A DNA stretch of 64,000 nt from Auricularia sp. M13 (lineage: Eukaryota > Basidiomycota > Agaricomycetes > Auriculariales > Auriculariaceae), in NCBI GenBank assembly GCA_037042915.1, contig CM073202.1, forward strand, positions 2,046,001 through 2,110,000, written 5' to 3'. Shown in pieces: positions 11,105 to 24,033 of this stretch; position 1 is the stretch's first letter; the number at the start of each line of letters is the position of its first letter. The translations under genes were made by a program, and so were the position numbers. The notes beneath the pieces are model-generated. The model did not search any database. It was not told the DNA's origin and saw only the letters and a program-made list of their open reading frames with translations.

Positions 11105-12959
11105 CGGCTGCCGTCTGCGCCGCGTATACCCCTCGTTCTCCCGATCGCAGACCAGCGCAAACACCTTCCCCTTTCGATACCGCCTCCGCCTTCACCCAAT
11201 TCTTCGAACTCCTCTCGCTCTTCTCTGCTCCCGGTGCCTCGACTTCCTGTCCGTGTTTGGCTCGACGTTCCGGCGAGATCCTCCATTCTCTCCTTCGCCG
11301 CCGCCGCCGCCGCCGTCCGCAGGTGTGGCGGCTTAGGCTGTATTAAGTATCCATTCGTTCCCACCCGTCTTCCATGTCTTGAACTGTCTCGTTCTCTTTG
11401 GTTCATTCGTGTAGTGGGTTGTGGTGAGGCTCATCTTGGAGCGAAAAGTCCAAAGTATAAGCATCTGTACTTGTAGTCAGTAGCATGTAACACAAAGTCG
11501 GTCCAGTTCTCTCTCTTGCAGAATACATTACACGTGAACGGGCCATATATCGTTCAACGAGTCTAGGTGGGCATCCCTGCGCGAGTCCCCAAGGCTCGCC
11601 TCAAGCGCTACTTACAGATAACCAACTGTATTGCCGTCCACGACAAAACTTGCGTGCAACGCCCTGAGATCATCTCTCAAATTGAGTGGGAGGCGTGCAA
11701 ATACGCCAAGTTTTTATTTGAATACAGGGGCGATCCCTGGAGGTCGCCGCAAGCAAGTCCAGCCCAATTTCAGCAGCGTTGCCGCGCGGTATCTGCGGCC
11801 TGGGCATTGTCAATCGACTCGACAGCAGTCCAGCAGGATGCACCACCGTAACGGAGAGTAGTCATGCAGGGACCATCGTGTCCCAGTCCAGCCATTAATA
11901 GTACGCTGCTTACCCTCTTTTGCCAGACGCAGAGCGAATGCCGCGCGGACATGATGCCATGGAACGACTTCGCGCGTTCGTTCGTTCATTCATCCATATA
12001 CCATGAATAAACCCGCCCCTGCCTGCGGTAAGCATATCACTGATCAGGCCACCGCAGCCGCCTGCAGATCTGGGGACAGCCGGGGGTGCAGTGGATGGGG
12101 TGGGTATAGATAAGCCGAGGGACCAGGACGCCGGCCTGACGCGGACGCCCATGCTGACAAGCTGACAGAGAGTTTTGCGTTATGTTTGCGTCGAGGACTG
12201 TGGACATGGGACATGTGAGGGCTGACGTTGATGACATGCCACTGTCCGGCACGACCCCAAGCGAGCTCACGTGCAGCGTCCGCTTGTGCTGCGTTCTCCC
12301 TTTTCGGGCGGGGGGCATACCCACGCTTAAGTGTATGGGTGCACAGTGTGAGAACAGCAGGAAGCAGCGGGAAGCGATGGCCGAGGAAGGGGAAGGGTGC
12401 GGCAGTAATTGCCCGTTGCACGCCTGCCCGTTGGGGATCTCGACTCTCGAGCCAGGGAACTGAAGTGCGCAGAGCAGTGTAGTCGGCCGATAGCATTGGG
12501 TGTCAGGGTCTGCGTGGAGTGCATTATGACTGTGGTTGGAAAGTAACCGGGGACGTGCTAGGCGCCGAGGAAGAGTCCGTACGCCAACTTGTGGAGGGAC
12601 AGTCGGCGGAAGACGGAAGACTTCGTCCGTGGTAGAGGATCGATTCAGTCAACCGAGTGGTCTACAAACAGAGCAAGTCGTATGTTACTGCGCAGTGGAG
12701 CCATCGTGCAGTCGTTCGGCTGCTCACGCTAGTCGAGGCGGGCGCTGTCCAATAGAGCAGAGTGAAACCGAGCCTGGCAGCATACAACCGAGAGTCCAGA
12801 CCATGCGTTCACGTCCAGAGAGCAATGCGCGCGATTTGCTTCAGATCCACGACGCGCTGGGCAGAAAATCGAGCGAAGAAAAAAAAAGCACGACAAGACG
12901 CGTCTGCTGAGTTCCAAAGCCGCGTTTTCCACCTCAGGCGCAGTGCGTGCACCGTGACG
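11105..12959. other. 1.9-kb stretch without a recognised gene
   Basis: It holds the 3' flank of the preceding gene and the upstream region of the actin-related gene. Short frames exist but none has family motifs, and I could not extend them by plausible splicing. No repeat was noticed. Confidence 0.4.
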
Positions 12960-14996
12960 ATGTCGCTCAACCCAGTGACGCCGCGCAAGCCGACGGGCGA
13001 TGGCGAACCGTCTGCGCCGACGCGGCTGGCGGCCTCAGTCATCAACTCTTCGCCGCACTACACGACGACGCGCCGGCACTCGTTATATGGAACCGAAGAC
13101 CGAATCGTGATTGACCCCGGCTCGCTCGTCTGGAAGATTGGCTTCAGCGGGGAGAGCAGGCCCCGAGACGTCTTGTATGCCGGCGGGAAGCTGTCCCATG
13201 CGATATGTCGCAGCTTCGACAAGGCGCGCACGGCTGCTGAGCGGGACGAAGACGAACGCATGCTCGAGGTCCTGCTGCAGGATAAACTCAGATACGTTTT
13301 CTTCGAGTGCGTCCTGGTGTTGTATCTCTTGTCCAAAATTCTCAAGTTTTCAGGTCGTTGTTGACGGATCCCAAGTCGCGCAAAGTCATCATTGTCGAGC
13401 ATCCGTTATTGCCGCTTTCCGTCAAAGAAACGCTCGCTAGGATATTGTTCAACAATCTCCAGGTGAGTAACAATGCTTTGATACGCGGCAATTATTCATC
13501 TTGCCTCCAGGTACCATCGCTTTCCTTCATCTCGAGCCATTTGCTGTCATTGCTGGCCGTGGGACGAATATCTGGCCTTGTCATCGACTGTGGTCATTTC
13601 GAAACAACTGCACTGCCAGTACGCAGACTAAATACTCGGGCTTTCAACATTACTCACAGCAGCCAATAGATATTCTCGTCTCGACCTCTGTATCCACATC
13701 TTCGAACGACACCACTAGCAGGCCAACGATTATCGTCCCACCTCCGCTCGCTGCTCCTCCTCTTCGGAACATGGATGCCTCCACCTGCCAGTCTCGGAGG
13801 GCCAGCCAACATCCCCAATGCCAGCCGCTCGACGCAGGTCCCGGAAGAAGTCCTGAGCGACGAGCTGCTCGAGGAACTCAAGACGCGGTGCTGCTTCGTC
13901 GGTCAGCCGCTTTCGGTGCACATTTCGCCCGAGGATCTCGCAGTAGGCGGGTCGTCGGACGCGATGTCGCTGGATTATGATGACGCCGCAATGCCCTCGT
14001 CGGAAGTCAGCTCGCAGTCGCACGACATACCGCCGTCCTCGTCGCCCATGCCCTCCTCAGACTTTGCAGAGGTTGGAGTCGCTCCTGGCAGCTCCTCCGT
14101 GTCAACGGCGGGCAGCCGCACGCAGACCCGATTGCAAGCCATGGCAAACTTGTTCATGCGCAACTCCACGACGACGGATATCAAGATGCATGCCATACCG
14201 CCGCCGTCACAGCAGCATGGCACGGGCCGCGGCACCCTCATAGTTCCCGGATGGGTACGCGAGCGAGCCGCCGAGGTCCTCTTCGAAGGCGGCGACGTCG
14301 ACGAGGGCAGCATCGCAGAAGTCGTGCTCGACTCGCTTCTCAAAGTTTGTCTCCCGTCCTGCCTGCCACACGTCTCCCGGACACACACTGACAGGATCGC
14401 GTTATCCAGGTGCCCGTGGATCTGCGCAAGCAGATGGCATGTACCATCGTCGTGTCAGGCGGGACGGCAATGCTGCCAGGCTTCATTCCGCGCCTGCACC
14501 ACGAGATCCTCAAGCGGTTAGAAGAGCCCAATCACCATTCCCACGACCCGCAATCGCCCAGGAGACGGCCGATATACGACCCATACGCCCCATTGCGGCC
14601 GCTCGCGCGCTTTATCTCCATTCTCAACAACCCACAACCACCGCCAGACGCGGTGCGGGCGGGGAAGGCGCCTGCGTTTACACCTGCCATATTACCTTGG
14701 CTGGGAGGTTCCCTTGCTGGGTATGTCGTGACACCAGGCCTTTATCCTCTCCATTTAATCAATCTTGTAGCGCTCTGAAGACTGGCGGCGAGGAGATCAC
14801 ACGAGAACGCTGGGACGAGGCGGATGTGGAGAAGGAGGATATTGATGAGGGCAACGAATCTGCATCGGAGCATCCTGCCGCAGTAGAGATCGTGCGACAA
14901 GGCGGTCAAGTTCTTCCAGACTGGACAAAGACGCCTCTGCCCGCCGGCGCACCCAGTGTTTTCGCCCATGTCCCAGTACCCGTCGCACCCGCATAG
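12960..14996 (+). CDS. actin-related protein, probably dynactin pointed-end subunit Arp10/Arp11, 6 exons
   Basis: Exons: 12960-13306, 13354-13462, 13511-13618, 13670-14344, 14410-14720, 14771-14996, giving 591 aa. The actin fold shows in the first phosphate loop RIVIDPGSLVWKIGFSGESR, the block VIIVEHPLL, the second loop ISGLVIDCGHFETTALP, the adenosine motif VVSGGTAMLPGF and the late block ILPWLGGSLAGAL (compare actin WIGGSILAS). A Ser-rich insert of roughly 100 residues lies in the middle and an acidic tail at the end. The protein is longer and more divergent than actin, as expected for Arp10-type proteins of dynactin. Another divergent Arp is possible. Intron 2 (48 nt) has no in-frame stop. 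The gene converges on the PB1-domain gene. Confidence 0.85.
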
Positions 14997-15366
14997 ATTT
15001 TCCCTGTCGACTCGCTGTGATCGCTCGTCTAACTTACTCTACATACGCTTTGCATTTGTACACCATGAAATCACGCATTTCTTGCTCTCCCGCCGGTTGT
15101 TCGCAACACCAATCTCGAAATTATCTCTACACGAAGACGAAAGGCTAATACAAGCGAGTGATCCCTGCCTCTAAATACTAGGTAGTGCGCCTCCCTTGTG
15201 CCTAATCAAATGGGGCGCGCCACAGTCCCATACATAACAAACACCCGACCGAGCATGCCAGGGTGATGCTACCTGGTCCGGGCGTGCAATAACGAACGAA
15301 ATATTTGCTTCCTTGTGTTGCCTTGCCTGTCTGTCCTTCCCACATGTACGTCAGTAAGTCCAGAAA

Positions 15367-17619
15367 TTACCGTACTTCAGAGTCCAGGATGTGCAGGACG
15401 AGCTTGCCGTGGCACGTGTCGAGCGCGAGGTCCCAGTCGTCCTGGTTCCAGATGGGCACGAGCCGCGCGAGGCCCGAGCCGCCGAACATGCTGTCGGGCG
15501 TCGACGGCCGGCGGTCCTGGAGCGAGCGCGGCTCGTACGGCGACGGCGAGAGGATGATGGGCATCGCGTCGTCCGAGTGGCGCTGCGAGGGCACGTACGC
15601 GAGCCCGAAGCGCGGGCGCAGCTGGATGCCCTGCACCTGCGCGAACTTCTCGACGAGCCGCGCGCGCAGCGCGGAGAGCGGCGTCTCGGTCGGGATGCGC
15701 AGTGCGATGATCGTGTCGTCGTACTTGGCCTTGACCGCGCACGTGCCCGAGACCGACTCCCCGCTGCTCATGCTATGCCCGCTCTCGGACGGCGCCATGA
15801 CTGTCGGCGACGGCGGCGGGAAGTCGGCATCGAACATGTCCGACTCGCACACGCTGGCCGGGAACGACTGGCGCTGTTGACGGCGCATGTAGTAGTCGTC
15901 CTCGGGAACGTCTGGGAACGCGTCGACGCTATCCAGGTAGGAGAGCGAGTCGTCAAACAGCTCCTCGTCCTCGTAGTACTCTTCGTACTCGTCCTCCTCG
16001 GGCACGGCAACGGACATGCGCGAATCCGGTTCCCAAGGCTGAGCGCGCGGGCGCCGCCTGACAATGCGCGAGCGGCGGCCCAAGGGAATGACCGCATCCG
16101 CTGAGCAGGTCGTGCCGACGGAATCCACGCTGGAGATGGACATCATGGACTCCCGCTTGCGGTTGCGCCCTGGCGGCGCCGGTGCAACCCTGATGAACGA
16201 CAAGTCAATGTCGTAGCTGGAGTCAAGCGAGTCGATGGAGACAGTCGACACAGGCCGCTCGCGCTGATGCTCGTACGTGAGGTTCGTGGGTGTGGCAGGC
16301 GGCGTCGCAGACGAGTCGGACGAGCCGTCCGTCTGCGCACGCTGGACACGCACCTGCTCCACCTCGAGCGCATCGAACAGCCGACCAATGCGGTTCATCG
16401 TGGCCGGGGAGCGCGCGCGCGGCAGCTCGACAGGAGGTGAGAGCAGACCGTTGTTCTGTCTAACTCCAGCAGGTTGCTGCAAGCGAAGCGGTTGCACCTG
16501 CTGAATGGGCCGGCTGATCTGGGGACGCGTGCCTTGCCGCGAGCCCGGGCGGAAGAAGGGCATCGGGGACTTGGAGCGCTGCTGGTTGCGAGCACTTTCC
16601 GGAGAGTTGGGCGGCGACGGGAGCGACTTCTCGGACGCCGCATTGTCGCTCATCGCAGAGTTTGGGCGATGGATGACGGGCTTCTCCTTGGGCTTCAAGA
16701 TGGAGAAACCAGGAGAGTCAGGCGACGGCGGGTTGCCCAGGAACGTAGAAGCCTCCGACACAGATGCGCGGCTCGGGCTAGAGAGTTCAAAGGCGGGAGC
16801 CGATCCAGGACGTTTGGCTACTTTCTCCCAGAGTTCCTTGTCGCGCTGCCACCAGGCGAAGAAATCGCGGATTTCTTGGCAGTCACGGAGCTCCATGATA
16901 AGCTTCGGACAATCCGCCTTGAACAGCGAGTAGATCATGGCTGCGAATTCCTCGCCGCGTTTCTGTATGGCAGCGTCCGACGCAGAGAAGAACGAGTTCT
17001 TCCTCGAGAGCCTGGGAATGTAGGCGTGGACGTCGACGGAGATTGACTTCTTGTCGGGGCCTTCGGGCAACGACTCGAACGACGATGCCGCGTTCGGGTT
17101 GCTGTAAATGCCTTTCGAGCGTTTGGCCTTGCCCGACACGAGCCCCCGACGTTTCTCGCGCGACATGCGCTCGTATTCCTTCTCGAGCTTCTCTTGAAAG
17201 TCCAAGCAGTCGTCCCATTTCCGCCATATCTCGTACTCGCGGTTCAAGCTGCGAACCGATTGGTCGTCCGTGTCCACGCCTTCTATCGCCTTCGGGGTGA
17301 CGGGAATGATTCGGACACCGTAGCTATGGCCCCGGCCTATTGTTCATTTATTTCCAACAAGATGAGCCCAACACAATAGCAAGGTCGGGTCTAAAGAAAC
17401 GCACCGTGCTTGGCGGGGGGAAGGACCTCGACGGTGAAGCATGTGGGTGCAGGCTTGAGCACTGCGCGCATATAAAAATCGGTACTGCGGACTTCATAGT
17501 CGGAACCCTGGCAGACGACGTCAGGACGGGGCTCCACATCGCCGCGTGGCAGGATAAGGCGCGCACCATAGCAAGTAGTCCAGTGTCCATGGTCGTCTTT
17601 GGATCGTAAAGTCGTGTAG
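15367..17619 (-). CDS. PB1-domain protein with PX-like N-terminal region (5' end uncertain)
   Basis: Well supported exons are 17619-17405 and 17336-15367, spliced through a 68-nt intron. The earlier exon gives a conserved segment with HWTTCYGARLILPRG, DYEVRSTDFYMRAV and FTVEVLPPAKHGRGHSYG. It continues as REYEIWRKWDDCLDFQEKLE, reminiscent of the basic and aromatic blocks of PX (phosphoinositide-binding) domains, though this is not certain. A long Ser/Pro-rich linker and an acidic stretch follow. The last ~90 residues form a PB1 domain (CAVKAKYDDTIIALRIP ... WDLALDTC). The arrangement suggests a polarity or signalling scaffold. The 5' end is unclear: one model adds small exons up to an ATG at 18016, but it contains an improbable hydrophobic segment. 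It diverges from CTF8. Confidence 0.8.
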
Positions 17620-18365
17620 CTGATACAAAAGTTCGTTGGCGGGGCAGTTACTGACGCGGCGGACGCGAGGCGTTTAAGGACGTGCTGGGCGTATGTGGCG
17701 TTGAAAAGGGAGTCTGCAAGCAAGAGATCGGAGCATAAGACGTTGTTTCTGGTCCTAGCGCCGCCCCCGTGACTTACGTTGGGCTGGACAATGGAGAGCA
17801 GGAAGAATAGCAAATAAAGGCTGTCTGGTGGCCCGTCGGGTTGGCTGGGAGCGGGGCCAGAAGACGGGGGTGCCGGTGGGAACGCAGGCGGGCACCGGGC
17901 GACGAGAGAGACGATCGCGAGACGGATGTGCGAAACGGGGGATGCGCTCTCGCTCACGAGGAAGAGAACGGCCCGAGCGTATTATAGCTCCGCCCTTCGC
18001 TATTGTGTCCCAACATCAGCCGAAGACAACAGGCCCTTCCCTCAATCAGATATTCATTTCATCATGCCCCGTCTCATTCCAATGAGACAAGAGAATGGCG
18101 TGCACAACGGACCTGGGACCAAAGCACGAGGGGATATTAAGCTCGCACGGGCAAATCAAAACCCAAAATGCCCAGCCAACGCCAGACGCTATGAAGCCAG
18201 CTAGGACCCGCCCTGAAGTCCCATACCGAACGCTGCATATGCAAGCTGTAGCCCGCTGTCGCTAGCGCTGAGGTACGCCCAGTTGACAAAGGAATGACAG
18301 TCGCCATTGTGTGCTGAGGAGGATCGCGTCAACAACACACAACAACGCGTCTTTTGTCTGCCTCC

Positions 18366-18821
18366 ATGCTCATACCAGTCAACCTCTCATTACCAACAGA
18401 GCCCGCCGCAGGCCCGTCGCTGCCACCTCAGCTGGTAAAGCTGGGCTCGAGTGAGGTCGCGTTGATCGAGCTGCAAGGCTCGCTGCAAATCGCAGAGGGC
18501 GAAGACCCTGCCACTGGCCTGCACGTCGGCACATTGCACATGGACGCTACAGTACCGTGTTATTTCGCGCGTATCAGTCATACCCACTCATTTATGTGCT
18601 CGCAGAACAAGCCAACATTACGCATAGGCGCTCATCTACTTGAAGGGAAGGTGGTCACGCTGCCGAAGCCTCTGGCCCTCCTCATGCGCGATCGCAAAGA
18701 GAATCACGATGATCCTTCGGCTCTTCCAGACGTCGAGTACAACACCGTTGCGCTAATCAAGAAAAAGATTGTATTCGCGAAACGTCCCATGCCCATTCCA
18801 AATGCTCGTCCACCTCAGTAA
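18366..18821 (+). CDS. CTF8: Ctf8, subunit of the Ctf18-RFC clamp loader, 2 exons
   Basis: Exons: 18366-18551 and 18606-18821, giving 133 aa, the usual small size. Family blocks are SSEVALIELQGSLQ near residue 30, NKPTLRIGAHLLEGKVVTL after the splice, PKPLALL, and the C-terminal YNTVALIKKKIVFAKRPMP. Ctf8 with Dcc1 and Ctf18 forms an alternative RFC that acts on PCNA and supports sister-chromatid cohesion in the nucleus. The ATG at 18366 is the first in frame. The single intron is 54 nt, divisible by three and stop-free, so retention would insert 18 residues in the middle of the Ctf8 domain. The upstream gene is transcribed the other way, so the ~350-bp gap is probably shared promoter. Confidence 0.92.
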   Translation: MLIPVNLSLPTEPAAGPSLPPQLVKLGSSEVALIELQGSLQIAEGEDPATGLHVGTLHMDATVPCYFARISHTHSFMCSQNKPTLRIGAHLLEGKVVTLPKPLALLMRDRKENHDDPSALPDVEYNTVALIKKKIVFAKRPMPIPNARPPQ

Positions 18822-19056
18822 TGTCTTTTGCTCTGCTGCATGTTTACTCCTGGATCTCACTTGCTCATATATTACCATCTGTACTCTTGACTCCTCTTAC
18901 TGGACCAGACTCTACCAAAGCTCAACGTGGCTATTCTTATGCATTTTTCGTATTTGTCAGTCCGGGCCACTGGCGCCGGCGTCTGGGTCATGCATGATGC
19001 GGTGAGCGCTTTAGCTGCGGACCTGTCCCTATCGCTCTTGCCCTCCAACTCCCACA

Positions 19057-21343
19057 ATGGGTCGCGTTGAGCAGTTTACGAACCCGGTGCAGCCCTCCAA
19101 TGCTGCCAGGACACGCGGGTGGTCAGTTTACATCGCAGTCGTTCTTCTACTTCTATTCTGGTATCTGCCCGTACCTTCCGCCACACTGCGCAAGACACCA
19201 GCCGGGAGCACGCATCGTGAGCGTGTCCAGAATGAGTTTGACTGGAACCAAGTGAGTATCCTGCGTGGTTGCTTCGCGTTGCCCACCAACTCACGCTTTG
19301 TGTAGCTCGAAGCGAGCCCCAAGTTCAACTGGGTCCCATGTTATGCTGCCTTCCAATGCGCAAAGTTTGAGGTAAGTCTTCTGCCAAACATCGTCAGACT
19401 TGAGCTGCTCATATTTGCGATTTGGTAAACAGGTCCCCTTGGATTACACCGAGCCAGATGGCCCCAAAGCGAGCATCGCTGTGCTGAAAAGGCCCTCCAA
19501 GTTTCCCCCGGATGACTCGCGTCACCGCGGCGCCATTTTCTATAATCCGGTACCGAAGTCCATGACCTATGAAGGTATCCATTTCTCATGCGTGTTGTCA
19601 AACTTAGGGCGGTCCCGGTGCCTCCGGCGTCAACTTCCTGTCGCGCGTCTCGGCACTCTTCGTGGAGATCATCGGAGACGATTTCGACCATGTCAGCTTC
19701 GATCCGCGGGGTAAGCGCGCACATATCACGCTTACTGAGAGGTGACTCACTATCTACTTGCAGGCGTAGGACGCTCAACCCCGGCGCCCATCGTCTTCAA
19801 GAGCGAGGCCGAGCTCAGGGCATGGGAAGCGAAGGATTTCAACTCTCTGAACTACACGGCGGATGGTGTCGGCCGGACGCTTGCGCTCGCGGAAGTACAA
19901 GGGCGCCTTGCTCTTCAGCGAGCCAGCCGAAGTGCAGCTCACCTTGGGACTGCCGATGTCGCAAGGGACATCGTCGCAATGAATGCGGCCCTTGGGCGCG
20001 ACAAGATCCAGTACTGGGGCGGAAGCTACGGTACGATATTGGGCGTTACGTGAGTTTTTCCCTCCACCGGACTGCAGAGTTGACATCAACGCCTCAGGTT
20101 GGCGGCCATGTATCCTAACAAGATCGAGAGGATGGTGATAGACTGTGTGTAACTTTATCCTTTGAACTATCTCACTAACCTATGAATCATGCCAGCCGTC
20201 ATGGAGGCCAGCACGTACTACAGAACCACCTGGGATCGAAACCTGCTGCACACAGACGATGCCCTGGACTGGTTCTTCACGTCCTGCAGTGCATCTACGG
20301 CCTGCCCCTTGCACGAAGCGAGCCCGGGCGCCGTCCGCGCACGGTACGATCGCATCGTGGACGGCCTCAAGCAGAGACCAATCGCGGCGGTGCAGGGCGA
20401 CGTCTACGGCGTCGTCGACTGGCCTCTTCTGCGAAACATGATATTCCCCTGGCTTTACAAGCCGTACACCACGTTCCCACAGCTCGCACAGACCCTAGCG
20501 GACCTCGAGAAAGGCGATGGAACTCTTGCCTACACCCTCAGTGGTCGAGACGACTCGACATGGACGTGCAGTGGCAACGATGAACCTGTTGACGGCTCTC
20601 TCAGCTACAGCGTAATCAATTCAGCGATCTTGTGTGGCGATGGTGACCCAGTGGATGCTTCTCTCGAGGAACTACAGACATGGCACAGGGTGCAGGCCAG
20701 TTTGTCCATTTTTGCCGATCTTCACCCTGTTAGGATCTGGTGCGCGGGATGGAAGATTCGCGCCAAGAATCCATTCACAGGTAGCTCTTTCCATTGCTCG
20801 GAAATCAGCGCTCTCATCCTCTTATCAGGTCTTCTTTCTGCGAACACAAGTCATCCCATTTTGCTCATGGGGACTACAGCAGGTGAATTTGTTGTCGGCG
20901 GAAAAAAGTGCCGATGATCGCTGACCTACTGTGCAGACCCTGTAGCACCTTTAGAGTCGTAAGTATCGAACCACCGTTTCCTTCAAGAACACAGGCTAAA
21001 CAATTCTCAGAGCGCACGAGACGGCAAAACGGTTTCCTGGATCAGTGGTATTGGGTGTTGAGGCGCCAGGTGTACGCTCTTCTTTTTCACAGAATCGCGT
21101 CCGCCTCGATTAATTAACTGGGCACAGCACGGCGCAATTCTGGTCCCATCGCTTTGTATGGCCAAACACTTGCGCGCATACATGCACGAGGGGACCCTAC
21201 CTCCGGCCGGCACATTGTGTAAGGCCGATCGAACAATCTTCCCGACCGGCCAAGATCTGAGCTCGCTATCTGCGGCGGACCGACGATTGTTAGCTGCATC
21301 GGAGCAGCTGGGGGCAAGCATCCAGTTCCCGAGGCTCATCTAG
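19057..21343 (+). CDS. membrane-anchored alpha/beta-hydrolase of the TAP (tripeptidyl aminopeptidase-like, S33) type, 11 exons
   Basis: Exons: 19057-19251, 19306-19371, 19433-19549, 19608-19710, 19764-20049, 20098-20144, 20196-20780, 20829-20882, 20937-20958, 21011-21071, 21128-21343, giving 583 aa. An N-terminal helix (YIAVVLLLLFWYLP) would be a signal anchor. The fold starts at CAKFEVPLDY and continues with the oxyanion region NPGGPGASG, DPRGVGRS and the nucleophile elbow GGSYGT. After a Cys-rich lid comes the TAP C-terminal domain with the catalytic Asp in TTADPVAP and His in APGHGAIL. The triad is complete, so it is probably a secreted or cell-surface peptidase or esterase. Exon 9 is 22 nt. 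Intron 7 (48 nt) is stop-free. The substrate cannot be told from sequence. Confidence 0.9.
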
Positions 21344-24033
21344 AATCGTGTTGCAGAGTCCCATAACTGCGCTTAGTGTCGACGGTGCCGTCCCAGCATC
21401 GGTCCGACGTGAAATCGACGCCTTCGCCCTGCATTAGGGAGTTGTATTTTAGGATCGATGCAGAATGGAACCGACGTACTTGGGCCTTGCTATTTTCTGC
21501 GGAATCAAGCCCTCAATTCTAATTCGGGTTCGCAAAACGGGGCCTGTTCCTACCCACTACTTAGGAGAAGCATCGCCCAATGGTGCATTACCGTCTCTGA
21601 CGACTTGCCGGAGCTTGCAGCACCGATTCATATTACTTACCATGTCCTTCCATGCCCCAACAAACTCCATCTTTCTCTGAACCTGTAAGTACCGGTGTTC
21701 TACGCTCTGTGATACATACACGTCGCGACGATTCAGAGCCCAAAGCCGTCTGACTGACGATACGCAGTTTGGGAATGTCTTTCTGATTATCATTGTCGCT
21801 ATGTGGGTGAGGGAAACAATCAATTGAACAGTACAACGGTAGTACCCTTAGTTGGGAAGCAACTTCGCTCCATAATTAAATGTCCCTCAAAAGCACCATC
21901 TGCGGGTGCGTCTGCGGGTGCGATTATGGTGTAGTCAGAGGGTTCTTATTACCAAACACCATCCAGATGGTGTTTTGTGAGCTCAGAGCTGGTACCAGCA
22001 GACATTCCTCGCATCTCAAGAGATGCGCACGATCACCAGATCGACGTCGACAACTGCAACGTCTGAGGGGCTGAGACAGGGATAAGTAATTACCTATCCT
22101 GACTGCGCTGCCATCGCCACGTCAGTAACGGAGAAGGCACATCAAGTTCAAGGTCCCGTGCCGTTGGTGATTCCGTGCCTGGACTCCGCGGGATCAACGA
22201 GAGATTGCATTGGATCGGCAGGTACGCCCCTGCGTCTGCTGTCCGAGTCAGGCCCCCCGAAAATCCCGATAAAGGTTGTTTCCGCATGTCCGGACATGCA
22301 CGCCGGCCCAACCAGCAACTTTTCCCCAAACCCTAAGAGACCAAATCATGCGTCTATGAGATGTAAGACATGGCACAAAGTTGCAGGGGTCCAGCCCCAA
22401 GCGTCCGCCCGTGGTGGTCGATTTAGTGAAATTTTGGTCGGCAAAACGGCCGCAATGTCCGGACAACTTCCGTATGGAAATCGGCAAGATCCGGAAACAA
22501 CATTTCCCATCAGTTGCGGGGGGCCTTCCGAGTCTGAGCAACCGTACCGTGCCCGTCATGACGGCGTCCAGTAGGCTGCGGCGGCTCGGATGTGGAATTC
22601 CAACTGAGATTGAACGGAGATCGCGGTTGTTGACATTCGTTTGTTTACGTACATACTACTGTCTCAATCTTCAACGTCCACAGCGTAGACGCCGCCGATT
22701 TCAGAAACCATCGCACACATCGATTACCGATACTCGTGAGCTTCAAGCGCAGAGGCGTGGACAGCGAAGGGCAGCCAGCCTGATGGCACAGCTAGCTAGC
22801 TAGCTAGCATGCCACTGGACCTGAAGATCCGTCACCACCCTCGGATGCGCAACGGCACGGCCAACTACCAGTGCAGAAAGGGAGCCAGCTTCAAGGAGCC
22901 GTGCATCGTGCATCCGAGAGAAAGACGTAAAGCACGGCATTGGACAGCGACCGCATTCGCCATGCCCAATCTTCAGCGACAATGCGATCGCGCACGCCAA
23001 TAGGACAAGTCATGGGTCATCATACAGTACGTCCGTCAAGTGCAAATTGCCACTGGCCCCGACACTGCGCCCTTGTTTCCCCGGCGCACGAGATAGGCTC
23101 AGGCGAACCGCGGCGGTGGCGGCTCGCCATTCAATTGTATGCGGAAATGTGCCTTATGCGGCTATGGCGCGTTCGAACAAGCTCTACGGTAAAATGAATG
23201 CAGAGCTGGAGCTGTAGGGAGCAGAGATAAGCCGCGATCTCCGGCCAATGGGAGCGCGTTCGCAACTATACCCGCCCCTAAAGACGTCCGACGTCCGATA
23301 TAATTTCGCGGGCAGCTGGCCATGGCTAGACACTGCTGACGGATATGGTGGCTAGCCCACGGTCGCCCAGTCTCCAGGCGGGAGAGCACTGGAAACGCCG
23401 AGCGGCAGTTCCAAGAGACTGGAAATTACCTCTCTGGCAACGCACGGGGCGCCCGACGAAGAAGGCAGAGACGGGCGTGGTTTAGGCTGGCAATAACGGG
23501 ATAGAACATGCGTGAAGGTCGTCATGAGCGGGCAGAGGCCAATGGAGGAAAGAGATCGTCGCTTCGCACCAGCGCAAACATCGGGAACGCTGCCTCAGGC
23601 TGGGCTATGGCCACGGCGAGCTTGCGGGGAGATGGTTCAGGCCCTGCGTCCGACTTGGAACGCACCATGTGCGACAAGACGCTAAGAGCAAAGAGCACGT
23701 CCCTGGAATCCCACTAGCGCTGCCCGTACATAGACCAGCGTGACATCCTGAGTTTTTTTTCTGTTTGTTGTCAGCGTCCAAGCTGAGCCCGCTCCACCGC
23801 GCAGGATACTTAGCCATGGAGCACTAGCAGGACTAGGACGTGAATAGCTAGCGGGGGCAGCTAGCGAGCCAAAAGAGGACGAGTGGAGTGAGCATTGACC
23901 AACCCTGGACTTGAGGACGGGATAATGCGGGAGGCCCGGGCGCCGGGCGCACGGACCCTCGATCAAGATGGCGCGCTCGATCAAGCGCATCACGCAAGCC
24001 CATTACGCCCAGTGGCAGTGGCATCGACATCTG
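21344..24033. other. gene-poor 2.7-kb stretch with short repeats and small hairpins
   Basis: No frame carries a domain I recognise. Visible structure: a duplicated CTGCGGGTGCGT near 21899-21922; an inverted repeat AACACCAT/ATGGTGTT near 21954-21973; a perfect GCATCTC/GAGATGC hairpin near 22012-22027; and an AGCT microsatellite at 22790-22808. This looks like non-coding or degenerate DNA. I could not identify a transposon family. Confidence 0.4.
22790..22808. repeat. (AGCT)n microsatellite
   Basis: Nearly five tandem copies of the tetranucleotide AGCT, itself a self-complementary unit, occur in the gene-poor stretch. Confidence 0.9.

Noticed and set aside
17634-18016. Extra 5' exons of the PB1-domain gene, starting at ATG 18016
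   Set aside because: The splice sites close the frame but create a hydrophobic stretch (SLYLLFFLLSIV) implausible for this protein, so the coordinates were not extended.
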